Notes: generated from the letters alone by a model not told the origin. A stretch of 64,000 bases of DNA from CAYTPI01 sp964439625 (GCA_964439625.1 CAYTPI010000002.1:248001-312000); one strand, 5' to 3'; positions 8,358 through 16,320 are shown, counted from the stretch's first letter. Program-made: numbers and translations.

Positions 8358-9632
8358 CTATACCTCATCGTTCTCTACATGTTCATCATCGCCTGTGGCT
8401 TGCTCGGCTGATGTATTTTCACCCAATAGCTTGCGCCGATCTTCTTCCTGCGCTTTTTCGATTTCAGAAATTAATGGTTCAATTTCCGGCAGCAGATCAA
8501 CGATATCTTCCGCGTCTTTAGCCCGATCTGGGTTGCCTTCTACCGTTTGTTCAACAATAGGCTCATATTGTTGGGCTTCGCGCACTAGCATCAACAGGTC
8601 AGCATCCGTGAAGCGCTGCGTGTTGTACTTGTAGGCAATTTGCGGGTTAACGTATGGGTCGATATTGTAGCGCCAAACACCTGGCTCGATTTCACGTAAT
8701 AAGGAGCGGCAATTATTACAGCGCACTGACCGCGTGATGTTCGGAATGCCTAACGCCCCATTGATTTTCTCGTCTAGCTGAAGGTCACCCGCGCGACAAA
8801 TTGGGCAGTTCTCTATCGGGAAACCTTCCGCATAACGGGTTAACTCGCGTCGTCCACTTGCCCGCCGCTGGCTGTACAAAACACTGAACACAGCCAAGGC
8901 AATGGACCCTATACCTAGTCCTACATACGTCAGAATTCTGGGGTCGAAGGTCTCACCTTGTGGTGCAGTAGGTGGTACAGTCGCTTCTGGCTCTGCGCTG
9001 ATGGTCGTTGCTGACGGAGCGACTTCCGCAATAACTGCCTCACTCTCATCAGTCTCCTCCGCTTGTTCGATTGGAGCGATCGTCGGCACACTTTCAGCAT
9101 TTGCTGTTGGGGTTGCCGTTGGCACTGATGTAATGGTCGGTATAGGTGTTTGGGTCGCGCCAGTTGAAGCGGGCGTTCCCGTTAGAAAAAAACCATCTGG
9201 AATGAGGGTTGGTTCCAACAATGGCAGGGCATCGAATTTGAGCTCAGGATCCCATTCAACTAGGTTAGAAGCCACCCAACCAATTTGCCCAGTCTCAAGC
9301 TCTAGCGCTATCCATACACCACCAACATCAATCGCAATTGGTATGATAATATCACCAAAGACAAGACGACCAATCACAGGGAAGTCTTCAGCCGGGCCGC
9401 TGCGAATTGCCAATTCATCAACAGCGATGCGCCCAGAATTTGCCGGTGGTGGTAACAAGGTTGCTGTTGGCGTCGGTGATGGTCCTACGCTGATAGGTGT
9501 TGGCGTAAATGTCGGAGTGCGGAACTGTGCTGAGGCAACCTGTGGTGTCGCATCAGGCTGCCCCGCTATGAAGATAATGGATAAAATCAAGATGACAATA
9601 AAACTAATTGGTCGAAATTTCGACGCGACCAC
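8358..9632 (-). CDS. Transmembrane protein with extracellular SH3b domain and cytosolic zinc ribbon
   Basis: A 424-residue protein with a clear order of parts. An N-terminal signal/anchor segment (9-24) has a possible cleavage after ASA (33-35). A Thr/Pro-rich spacer (38-63) follows, then a bacterial SH3 domain (about 66-127; ELAIRSGPAEDFPVIGRL then GWVASNLVEW). A long Ser/Thr/Pro/Glu-rich linker (140-225) leads to a second hydrophobic span (232-252). After a basic stop-transfer (RRASGRR) comes a zinc ribbon with Cys276, Cys279, Cys305 and Cys308, then an acidic helical tail. SH3b domains usually bind cell wall, so this looks like an envelope-to-cytosol connector. The GTG start (9630-9632) has AAGGAA about 9 bases upstream. 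It is the last gene of the parA unit. No named family is recognised for the whole protein. Confidence 0.85.
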   Translation of the reverse strand: MVASKFRPISFIVILILSIIFIAGQPDATPQVASAQFRTPTFTPTPISVGPSPTPTATLLPPPANSGRIAVDELAIRSGPAEDFPVIGRLVFGDIIIPIAIDVGGVWIALELETGQIGWVASNLVEWDPELKFDALPLLEPTLIPDGFFLTGTPASTGATQTPIPTITSVPTATPTANAESVPTIAPIEQAEETDESEAVIAEVAPSATTISAEPEATVPPTAPQGETFDPRILTYVGLGIGSIALAVFSVLYSQRRASGRRELTRYAEGFPIENCPICRAGDLQLDEKINGALGIPNITRSVRCNNCRSLLREIEPGVWRYNIDPYVNPQIAYKYNTQRFTDADLLMLVREAQQYEPIVEQTVEGNPDRAKDAEDIVDLLPEIEPLISEIEKAQEEDRRKLLGENTSAEQATGDDEHVENDEV

Positions 9633-9646
9633 GTTTTGTTTCCTTA

Positions 9647-11326
9647 TTATGACGTTGACCCGGCCCCTCCAGGCTCACTTGGTTCTACCGTTCGGTTGGT
9701 GTTCTCTGGCAGAATTGTCTTCAGAACACGCTCAACCAGCGCCCAGACCACATCAGGCCTGAAACCAACGATAATATATACAGGGTATAACAGAGCAATA
9801 GGGGTCTCAAAATTTAATGTTGGTGTTCCCTGAACCGCCGTCGCGATAAAACCCGTAAACGTCAGTATATAGTAGGTCACCACACCAAGCGCACCACCCA
9901 GAAGCGGCATCGTAAGATACCATGGTGTATGAATCGGGTCAAAGTCTCGGCGAACAGCGACATGCTTGATCAAAATCCACAGAGCACCGAGCACAGCACC
10001 AAAGGCACCAAGGATGGCAGGGATAATCGTTGCCGCCATCCAATCATAGACGAATTCCTGCAAAATAATCTCAGCCTGCTGCGTGAACAAGGTGCTGGCG
10101 GACAGCAGAAAGAACCACGATACAAGGTATACACCTAACCAAGTTGCCCGCGTTTTTGTCCATGTCCGAACTTTACGCTCGAGCCGCAGCCGAGCCTTGA
10201 CCTCATTGACGATCAGTTCAGCGTTATCATAATTCCCTCGACCTGCCATCAGCAACTCTCGCGCTTGTTTCAGATCTGTTAACATATTCTGTGTTACTTC
10301 GAAATTGCCGCGTACATCATTGACGACAAAATCCGACACTTGGTTGATTTCGTTCCATAACGCGTCAACTCGTTCTTCTGTGATGAAGAAGTCTTCGAGC
10401 ATAGGGTCTGTCGGCAAGTCTTCGCCTGGTAGCGCTCGTTTCCGCAGGATGCGTTGAGCATCCTCGAATGGATCGTAAACTGATCGCGAGCTTGTTGATA
10501 ATTCTGGACGGAAAGAACGCGGTGTCCTAGTAATTGGACGACTGCCCGGTAATGCTGCTGCACCTCCCTCAATATTATCGCCGAGGAAGACACTCTCGCC
10601 CTCAAATTGACTATCACCACGCGGCGATGCGTCGCTAGCGGCACTGGGGGCAGCCGGTGGTCGCATGGGCTCTCCCGTTTCAGGAGAAATCCTGACGCCT
10701 GTATCCTGCCGTTGCAGCGGTGGTGGTGGCAACGGAACAATATCATCATCTACTATGGTGCCCGTGGGCTCAGCGAGTAGCTCATCCATGTTGATATCTG
10801 TCGGCTTAGTGCCTAGCGGGGGGAGTTCAATGATGCCGTTGTCATCTGGCACACCATACGGAACATCTCGGTCGGGTGGTCTTGCTGAAGGTATTGGCTC
10901 AGGCGTAAGCATCCGCTCATCAACTGCCATATTGACAGTCTCGCCGCGTGCTGTAGCCCGGTTCATTTCTTCAATCACGTCCGGCGGCAGCGGTTCGGTC
11001 GGTGTATCCGTTCCGGTGACGACGCCCGGTATACCCGCTTCAAGTTCTTCTGGCGTTAACTCGCGTATGGCGGGCTCTCGATCGATGTCTATGTCTGTGG
11101 GCAGCCCAAACGCCAGATCATCAGGCGATAGCTCTCGCGGTGGGGCGGCTAGGTTGGTTTCTACACCAGTTGCCATCACGGACTCAAGTTCAAGATCATC
11201 CGCCGTCGGTCCTTCGTCAAATGGGTCGTCACCACCAAGCGCTTTGAGGTTCTTCTCTCCACCAACAAGGATGTCCCACCCCTTGCCTTCGAGTGACGTG
11301 TCGTTTCCTTCAGGTTGATCAGCCAT
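9647..11326 (-). CDS. Acidic, Pro-rich cytosolic region joined to four-span membrane domain (unknown)
   Basis: A 559-residue protein not assignable to a known family. Residues 1-300 are low-complexity, rich in Asp, Glu, Pro and Thr and predicted disordered. They contain two near-copies of a short motif, RELSPDDLAFGLP (64-76) and RELTPEELEAGIP (88-100), with a weaker third trace near 137-146. Residues about 320-400 are helical and charged. Four hydrophobic spans follow (about 405-425, 437-460, 480-508, 517-540) before a short polar tail. The ATG overlaps the parA stop by 8 bases (ATGGCTGA), implying translational coupling. The layout suggests a membrane platform whose disordered arm could contact ParA; that role is inference. 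Confidence 0.8.
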   Translation of the reverse strand: MADQPEGNDTSLEGKGWDILVGGEKNLKALGGDDPFDEGPTADDLELESVMATGVETNLAAPPRELSPDDLAFGLPTDIDIDREPAIRELTPEELEAGIPGVVTGTDTPTEPLPPDVIEEMNRATARGETVNMAVDERMLTPEPIPSARPPDRDVPYGVPDDNGIIELPPLGTKPTDINMDELLAEPTGTIVDDDIVPLPPPPLQRQDTGVRISPETGEPMRPPAAPSAASDASPRGDSQFEGESVFLGDNIEGGAAALPGSRPITRTPRSFRPELSTSSRSVYDPFEDAQRILRKRALPGEDLPTDPMLEDFFITEERVDALWNEINQVSDFVVNDVRGNFEVTQNMLTDLKQARELLMAGRGNYDNAELIVNEVKARLRLERKVRTWTKTRATWLGVYLVSWFFLLSASTLFTQQAEIILQEFVYDWMAATIIPAILGAFGAVLGALWILIKHVAVRRDFDPIHTPWYLTMPLLGGALGVVTYYILTFTGFIATAVQGTPTLNFETPIALLYPVYIIVGFRPDVVWALVERVLKTILPENTNRTVEPSEPGGAGSTS

Positions 11327-12089
11327 TTCGGTTTACCATATCTATTGCACGGGCTAATTTCTTATACGCCACAGACCCAGGCGCATTGGGGGCTACTTCT
11401 ATGAGCGACTTTTGAGCGACAGGTGCAGCCGCAAAGCGTTCACTGGTTGGTACAACTTGGTCAAACACCTTGCTGCCAAACACCCGTTTGAGTTCATCTA
11501 AGACTTCTTTAGAATGAGTCGAGCTCGGATCGTACATAGTGGCTACTAAGCCAAGCAATTTCAGGTTTGGGTTTAGTTTCCGCTTTACCCGCCAGATTGT
11601 TTCCATTAACGCACGGACACCACGCATCGCCAAAAAGTTTGTTTGTACTGGTATTAAGACTTCAGTGGCACCAATCAAAGCATTGAGTGTCAAAATACCA
11701 AGGCTGGGTGGGGTATCCATAATAATGTAGTCTGTCTCAACGCTGTAGACATCGAAGGCATCCTGCAGACGCGAGCCACGCTGGCGCTCGCTTGCTAAGG
11801 CGACTTCAGCACTTGCTAAGTCAACGCTGGCTGGTGCAATCGCTAGATTATCTGCAATCAATGGTTCGATGATCTGCTCGAGCGGCATCCGGTGCATCAT
11901 TACCGAATACATACTGCGTTTCAGGGTGTATGGGTCAATGCCAAATGTCGCCGTTAGTGCGGCTTGCGGATCAACATCAACCAAAAGCACCTGGCGCCCC
12001 ATGCTTGCCAATGATGCGCCCAAATTTGCGACCGTCGTCGTCTTGCCGACGCCACCTTTTTGGTTAGCAACTACAATTCGGCGAACCAA
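11319..12089 (-). CDS. ParA/Soj-type ATPase without adjacent parB
   Basis: Deviant Walker A ATPase of the ParA/MinD family, 256 residues. Visible: KGGVGKTTT with signature Lys11 and Lys16, Walker A' LLVDVDPQAALTATFG, Walker B IIMDTPPSLG, and the conserved VLIPVQTNFLAMRG segment. There is no extended N-terminal helix-turn-helix as in plasmid ParA of type Ia, and no C-terminal amphipathic helix typical of MinD, so it resembles chromosomal Soj-like positioning ATPases. No parB or parS-like repeat is seen nearby. Instead it heads an operon with two membrane proteins, which suggests positioning of an envelope complex rather than DNA. The start is TTG (12087-12089), in frame after a TGA at 12099-12101. 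An extended -10 lies at 12127-12135. Confidence 0.92.
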   Translation of the reverse strand: MVRRIVVANQKGGVGKTTTVANLGASLASMGRQVLLVDVDPQAALTATFGIDPYTLKRSMYSVMMHRMPLEQIIEPLIADNLAIAPASVDLASAEVALASERQRGSRLQDAFDVYSVETDYIIMDTPPSLGILTLNALIGATEVLIPVQTNFLAMRGVRALMETIWRVKRKLNPNLKLLGLVATMYDPSSTHSKEVLDELKRVFGSKVFDQVVPTSERFAAAPVAQKSLIEVAPNAPGSVAYKKLARAIDMVNRNG

Positions 12090-12126
12090 TACTATATCTC
12101 AATCAGGTTGAGGAATCTATGCAGGC

Positions 12127-12135
12127 ATTATAGCA
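12127..12135 (-). promoter_or_regulatory. Extended -10 promoter for the parA operon
   Basis: Minus strand reads TGC-TATAAT: a perfect -10 at 12127-12132 with the TG of an extended -10 at 12134-12135. A -35 is weak (ATATCA at 17 bases), as is common for extended -10 promoters. It lies 38 bases before the TTG start. Confidence 0.6.
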
Positions 12136-12183
12136 CACCCACTTCTTTCTGATATACGAAAGTTGTCATTTGGCTTACGGCTT

Positions 12184-12213
12184 TTGACGCTCCGTAGATT
12201 TCTTCGCTATGAT
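12184..12213 (+). promoter_or_regulatory. Sigma-70-type promoter for the 12.2-16.2 kb membrane-protein operon
   Basis: Plus-strand -35 TTGACG (12184-12189, 5/6), 18-base spacer, -10 TATGAT (12208-12213, 5/6). It is back-to-back with the parA promoter and 44 bases before the ATG at 12257. Confidence 0.65.
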
Positions 12214-12256
12214 CACGGCATTCTGAATTTCTAGCAGTTATCGGTTGGGGCCAAAC

Positions 12257-13303
12257 ATGCGGTTGATCAGGGCATTTGGGCACTTATTCGCCGTTCCTTT
12301 CGTTATATTATTCATAGTTGTACTCCCGCTGACTCTCTGGGTGTTCACATTACAGCAGGCTGCATTTAACCGCTCTATTTACGAGCGCATTATTGAAAAC
12401 GATGATTTGTACACAACGGCACTCCCATTTCTGATTACCGAAGCTGCTTTCCCTTCGGATGAAGAAGGTCTATCACCAGGGTCTGTATATATTCGGCAAG
12501 CCCTCGACGATTTGACTGACGACGAATGGCAGCAGGTCGCTGAGTTACTTGCGCCAACCGTGTGGATCAGAGGGCAAACGCAGGAAAACTTAGATGCAAC
12601 CTTGGCTTGGGTAGATAATGACAGCATCCGCCCAGAGGTTGAATTCGAACTTGAGACCCTTAGAGAAGCGTTGTACAGTCAGCAGGCACAAGGGTTAGCC
12701 CAACTTTTAGTGGACGCGCAGCCTCCTTGCACTGAGGCAGAAGCACGCCAAATAGCAGAAACGATTGCTGATGAGGCTAATGAGCGCATCCCGCAGTGCC
12801 AGCCAGAAGCCGACGGCGGGGACAGTCTAGTAGCGCATCTAGTCATCGTACTCACTGATACAGCCGAACGGCTACCTGAGTCGATACCCAGTCAAGCAGA
12901 AATGAGCCGTACGCTCACTGCGGACGAACAGCAGCGCATCCTGAACCTGAAAGCCAATATTCGGATTGTACGGCGGCTCGCGCTGATCGTATTTGTTTTA
13001 CCTGTTGCGCTTTTGCTGATCGTGCAGATCATCACTGTGCGGACGCCAAAGACCTTTTTCAGTTGGTACGGTTGGTCAATGTTGTTGGGGGGGATGGTTA
13101 CACTAGGTTCAACTATTGATGCTTTCCCACTACTCGTATTGCGACTCTACACAGCAGAGCCAGTTCAATCGGAGACAGCAGTATTTGTATCGACTCTATT
13201 TAGCCAACTCACTGAACCAGTTTTACTCAGTGGGGCAGCTATCACAGTATTCGGATTGTTGTTTGTTCTACTCGGCTTTGTGCTGAAATCACCTGAAGGA
13301 TAG
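12257..13303 (+). CDS. Membrane protein of unknown function, large extracytoplasmic loop
   Basis: 348 residues. One hydrophobic span near the N-terminus (about 8-32), an acidic, Gln-rich soluble region of about 190 residues with two cysteines (CTEAEA and CQPEA), then three hydrophobic spans in the last 120 residues (around 235-255, 268-285 and 318-342). This places the central region outside if the N-terminus is inside. I recognise no family. I chose the ATG at 12257 over a TTG four codons earlier because a promoter lies at good distance; the ribosome site (GGGGCC) is poor either way. It is the first gene of a same-strand run that continues to 16239. Confidence 0.75.
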   Translation: MRLIRAFGHLFAVPFVILFIVVLPLTLWVFTLQQAAFNRSIYERIIENDDLYTTALPFLITEAAFPSDEEGLSPGSVYIRQALDDLTDDEWQQVAELLAPTVWIRGQTQENLDATLAWVDNDSIRPEVEFELETLREALYSQQAQGLAQLLVDAQPPCTEAEARQIAETIADEANERIPQCQPEADGGDSLVAHLVIVLTDTAERLPESIPSQAEMSRTLTADEQQRILNLKANIRIVRRLALIVFVLPVALLLIVQIITVRTPKTFFSWYGWSMLLGGMVTLGSTIDAFPLLVLRLYTAEPVQSETAVFVSTLFSQLTEPVLLSGAAITVFGLLFVLLGFVLKSPEG

Positions 13304-13423
13304 TTGCCTGCTTTTCTCTAGCGGGATACACTTCCAGCCGCATCAGGTTCAGCGTCATTTTGGCGTATGAGCCGATGATTATGTTGTCCGTTATTGCTCT
13401 TTAGCTAGACAGGATTTTCCCCC

Positions 13424-13837
13424 ATGAGCCGGGTGGTCAACCTGAACAGCCCAGGTAAACTCCGTAACCAACTGATGCGCAGTGCGGCAGAAGTGCTGCG
13501 TCATCTTAGCCAGAAAAATGAACTAGACGAGGAAACAAAAGATATGGCTGCGTTTCTCGTCTTTTGCTTTAGTGGCATCAATGAAAGCGTTGATGATGCA
13601 ATCATTGCGTGGGAAAAGCGAGATTACTGGGTTAAAGCTGCACGTTTCAAGACACAATGGTCGTGGGCACAACGCGCTGCAAGCGATCTCGAAGAGTTAA
13701 TCCGCTCAGAGATGTGGGATCAACTACCGCCTATGCTGATTGAGCTATTGCCCCACTTTGAGAAAATCAAGATTGTGCGGTTTACTCGTAAACCCACTGA
13801 GTGGCAGGGTGCGCATCAGCGTCTTCTCGAAAGTTAA
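13424..13837 (+). CDS. Small soluble protein of unknown function
   Basis: 137 residues, mostly helical by composition, with no membrane segment or signal peptide. It carries repeated aromatic and charged stretches such as AWEKRDYWVKAARFKTQWSW (its middle), and KIVRFTRKPTEWQGAHQ near the end. I recognise no family. The ATG at 13424 is preceded by AGGAT. It ends 4 bases before the lipoprotein gene, so the two are translationally linked. The 120-base gap before it shows no hairpin or convincing promoter, consistent with read-through from 12257. Confidence 0.75.
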   Translation: MSRVVNLNSPGKLRNQLMRSAAEVLRHLSQKNELDEETKDMAAFLVFCFSGINESVDDAIIAWEKRDYWVKAARFKTQWSWAQRAASDLEELIRSEMWDQLPPMLIELLPHFEKIKIVRFTRKPTEWQGAHQRLLES

Positions 13838-13841
13838 CCCT

Positions 13842-14717
13842 ATGACCAAATTGAAAATGCTCACAGCAGCAAGTGTTATGCTGGTGTCGGTAGTGTTAGC
13901 TGCTTGTAATACTGCCTCAACGCTTACGAGTGAATCCGCGCCCTCCCAAGAGCCAACCTCACAGTCTGGTATTCAACTAGAATCCGTCGAGGCACAGTCT
14001 ACGGAGGCTATGTCACCAGTTGAGTCAGCATTAGGGGAAGAAACACCAATAGAAGATAATGCACCTGCCACTGGTTCCATAGAAGACTTGTTTCCTGGTG
14101 AGGGGCCATGGGCAATCCCTGTCGATACACGGGATGGCATAACATTATCAGCCACAGTGTACGGTATGGGTACTGAAGCCATCATCCTTGCGCCAATGTA
14201 TACTGGTCAACAAGCAGGTTGGGCACCATTTGCCACTGCCGCTGCCGAAGCAGGGTACCGCGTCATCACCTTCGACTTTCGCGGTTTTGGTCAATCAGGT
14301 GGGGAGGTTGACCTTTCACAAGCTGTTATAGACCTTGGGGCAATCGTTGACTTTGCCCAAAATACAGGCTTTTCAGTTTCAGCGATTGCTGGTGCAGGTG
14401 AGGGTGGAACCGCCGCTTTGCAGTATACTATTGCTAACGGCAACATCCCGCGGCTGATCATTATGTCAAGCTCGTATGAATATGTTGACTTATCACTAGC
14501 GCCAGAAGCATTATCTAGCATTGCAGTTCCAACCTTATGGATTGCAGCCCGTCAAGACATGCAGCACGATGTGATTGATATGTCAGAGCGCGTCACGGGT
14601 GAGTTAACTGAAATCTGGATTTACGAGGAAAGCTCGCTGCATGGCACTTATTTGCTAGAAGGTCTGCTGTCTGAGGATGTCCAAAGCCGCTTACTGGCAT
14701 TCCTACAATCCACCTAA
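13842..14717 (+). CDS. Lipoprotein with alpha/beta-hydrolase fold lacking the nucleophile serine
   Basis: 291 residues. A lipoprotein signal peptide ends in the lipobox LAAC with Cys22. A Ser/Glu-rich linker (23-88) precedes an alpha/beta-hydrolase domain. Visible fold signatures are FDFRGFGQSGG (144-154) and the nucleophile elbow at 184-189, but it reads GAGEGG, so the position normally Ser is Gly186. The other triad candidates are present: Asp239 in ARQD and His267 in SLHGT. The protein is therefore predicted to be an inactive, membrane-anchored, ligand-binding or scaffold version unless another residue substitutes. I set the start at the ATG at 13842 because it directly opens the signal peptide; upstream codons overlap the preceding gene. 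Confidence 0.85.
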   Translation: MTKLKMLTAASVMLVSVVLAACNTASTLTSESAPSQEPTSQSGIQLESVEAQSTEAMSPVESALGEETPIEDNAPATGSIEDLFPGEGPWAIPVDTRDGITLSATVYGMGTEAIILAPMYTGQQAGWAPFATAAAEAGYRVITFDFRGFGQSGGEVDLSQAVIDLGAIVDFAQNTGFSVSAIAGAGEGGTAALQYTIANGNIPRLIIMSSSYEYVDLSLAPEALSSIAVPTLWIAARQDMQHDVIDMSERVTGELTEIWIYEESSLHGTYLLEGLLSEDVQSRLLAFLQST

Positions 14718-14745
14718 CAACCCCTAACTCGGACGGAGGCTGCCG

Positions 14746-15384
14746 ATGACTTTTGAGACCATTCAAAACTTCTTGAGTATTCTGGTTAGCTTTCTCTTGG
14801 TGATTGCTCTGCCAATTGTCATTGCTGCCGCCGTCCAACACTACCGCGTGATGAGTGCTCGCTTGACAGAAAACCTGAGCGAAGATCAACGTGAACTACT
14901 TGTTCGGGCAGTGCAGCTTGCCGTTCAAGTCGCTGAGCAATCTGGCATTCTTGAAGGTCTCATCGGTGAGGAGAAGCGCGACCGAGCCATCAAATACGCG
15001 CAAGATTATCTACGTCAGCGCGGCATCAACATCGATGTTGCCATGCTGGTTGATCTTGTTGAGAGTGAAGTCAAGCGTCAATTCAACCCAGAGACTGCCA
15101 CCCCGCTGCCTGCGCCCGAAGATAAAGCTAGTAACGCGTTAGCCCGCCAACGGTTAATTGATCAAGCCGTGCAGTCCGCTATCCTGGCTGCCGAACAGAG
15201 CGGTCTTTCTGGGCAGATTGTCAACACAGTCGCTGCTAAGTCAGCTTATGCGGTTGATATGGTTTCACGGTACTTAGCGCCATATGGTATTCAGGTTGAC
15301 CCTGCACTAGCTGAAGGGCTAGTACGCGCAGAATTAATGCGAATTCTCTCGACGGATACACAAACACCACCTGTTACTTCTTAG
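14746..15384 (+). CDS. Membrane-anchored protein with duplicated holin-LLH-like domain
   Basis: 212 residues: one N-terminal hydrophobic span (8-30) and a soluble part made of two related copies of about 65 residues. Copy one (51-113) has AVQLAVQVAEQSG then a Lys/Asp-rich helix ending at GINIDVAMLVDLVESEVKR. Copy two (136-200) has AVQSAILAAEQSG and ends at GIQVDPALAEGLVRAELMR. The pattern resembles the phage holin LLH superfamily (PF09682-like), but no lysis genes are nearby. The ATG follows GGACGGAGG closely. It is inferred to be an envelope component of the operon, not a holin. Confidence 0.8.
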   Translation: MTFETIQNFLSILVSFLLVIALPIVIAAAVQHYRVMSARLTENLSEDQRELLVRAVQLAVQVAEQSGILEGLIGEEKRDRAIKYAQDYLRQRGINIDVAMLVDLVESEVKRQFNPETATPLPAPEDKASNALARQRLIDQAVQSAILAAEQSGLSGQIVNTVAAKSAYAVDMVSRYLAPYGIQVDPALAEGLVRAELMRILSTDTQTPPVTS

Positions 15385-15436
15385 GCGACGCGTTAGAATA
15401 AACACAAGAGTATCGCCCAGCCGAGGACAACCATCC

Positions 15437-15967
15437 ATGGTAGAGTATCAACCACCGCCTAGGTTTGACGTTGAAGTCGTCAATGAGGCAAAGACCCGCA
15501 ACCAAGATACAAAGAAGAAACATCGGAGAGAAGCTTGGTGGCAAATTTTCTTCCCAGTCATCTTCGCGACGGTCTTCATCATCACTGTAACTATCACCTT
15601 AGTGTACGTCAGTGGAAACGCAGGGGCATCAGTTACTGCTGACTATGCCTTACTTCTTCTTCTGTTACCATTGGTGTTTGTCGGCTTGATCCTGTTTGTG
15701 TTAGTTGCAGGCTTGATCTGGGTGATGAACAAAGGGCTGACGGCTGTACCTTCCCCTGCATATATTGCACAGCAATATATTAAACAAGCAACAGACATTG
15801 CAGATAAGGCCACCGATCAAGTTGCAGCCCAACTGATCCGCGCAAAAGCGACGATGGCTGGTATTGCGAAGGGCCTTCGTAGAGAAGGTATTATCAAATA
15901 CGAAGAACTACAAGTCCCGCCCGAACTCGACCCGCGCACAAAAGATAAGCAACAAGGAGCAAACTAA
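15437..15967 (+). CDS. Two-span membrane protein of unknown function
   Basis: 176 residues. A basic N-terminal region (NQDTKKKHRREAWW), two hydrophobic spans (about 34-56 and 68-95), then a cytosolic amphipathic helix rich in Ala, Lys and Asp (about 110-150). I recognise no family. The stop codon overlaps the next start as TAATG, so the two proteins are probably made together. The start ATG lies within CCATCCATGG with a modest GAGGA about 13 bases upstream. Confidence 0.75.
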   Translation: MVEYQPPPRFDVEVVNEAKTRNQDTKKKHRREAWWQIFFPVIFATVFIITVTITLVYVSGNAGASVTADYALLLLLLPLVFVGLILFVLVAGLIWVMNKGLTAVPSPAYIAQQYIKQATDIADKATDQVAAQLIRAKATMAGIAKGLRREGIIKYEELQVPPELDPRTKDKQQGAN

Positions 15968-16239
15968 TGGCAGATCAAGAAGTTCAAGCGCCGTCACAAG
16001 CCGCCGCCCTATTAGAGCGGGAAGAGCAAAACGTCGCAGATTGGAAGTCAAAAGCGCTACTGACTGGTGGTGTAGCTGGTAGTCTAGTGGGCTTACTGGC
16101 AGCCTTTCTCTACATTCGTAGTGCTGAGGAGAAATACGGTCCTGAATTGCCACCAGCCCCAAACACAGGCGATACTGTCCGGCTTGGTGTATCGCTTTTG
16201 AGTATTATTCGTACCATCACTGAATGGGGCAAAAGCTAG
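15967..16239 (+). CDS. Small single-span membrane protein of unknown function
   Basis: 90 residues. A polar N-terminus (1-25), one Gly/Ala/Leu-rich hydrophobic span (about 28-47) containing GxxxG-like spacing suitable for helix packing, a charged IRSAEEKYGPELPP segment, and a short hydrophobic tail. The start overlaps the preceding stop by one base (TAATG), with AAGGAG upstream. It is the last gene of the operon before the terminator. No family is recognised. Confidence 0.75.
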   Translation: MADQEVQAPSQAAALLEREEQNVADWKSKALLTGGVAGSLVGLLAAFLYIRSAEEKYGPELPPAPNTGDTVRLGVSLLSIIRTITEWGKS

Positions 16240-16263
16240 TACTATCGGCAGTAACCAAACATA

Positions 16264-16300
16264 AAAAGCGGGCACTTTAATCGGACAAGTACCCGCTTTT
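16264..16300. terminator. Bidirectional intrinsic terminator
   Basis: Perfect 9-base arms AAAAGCGGG (16264-16272) and CCCGCTTTT (16292-16300), continued after one mismatch by ACTT/AAGT around a 9-base loop. T runs occur in both directions. It sits between the convergent operon ending at 16239 and the flavoprotein gene ending at 16321. Confidence 0.9.
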
Positions 16301-16320
16301 GTGTTTACAATCAAGTGATG

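Noticed and set aside
11319..12089. Plasmid partition locus
   Set aside because: There is no parB, no centromere-like repeats and no replication gene; the surroundings are chromosomal housekeeping and envelope genes.
13304..13423. Riboswitch or separate promoter in the gap before the 137-residue gene
   Set aside because: No stable hairpin, known aptamer signature or paired -35/-10 could be seen; read-through from the gene at 12257 is simpler.
14746..16239. Prophage lysis cassette
   Set aside because: The holin-like similarity is to a duplicated domain in a chromosomal operon. No endolysin, capsid, tail, integrase or attachment-site repeats are visible.
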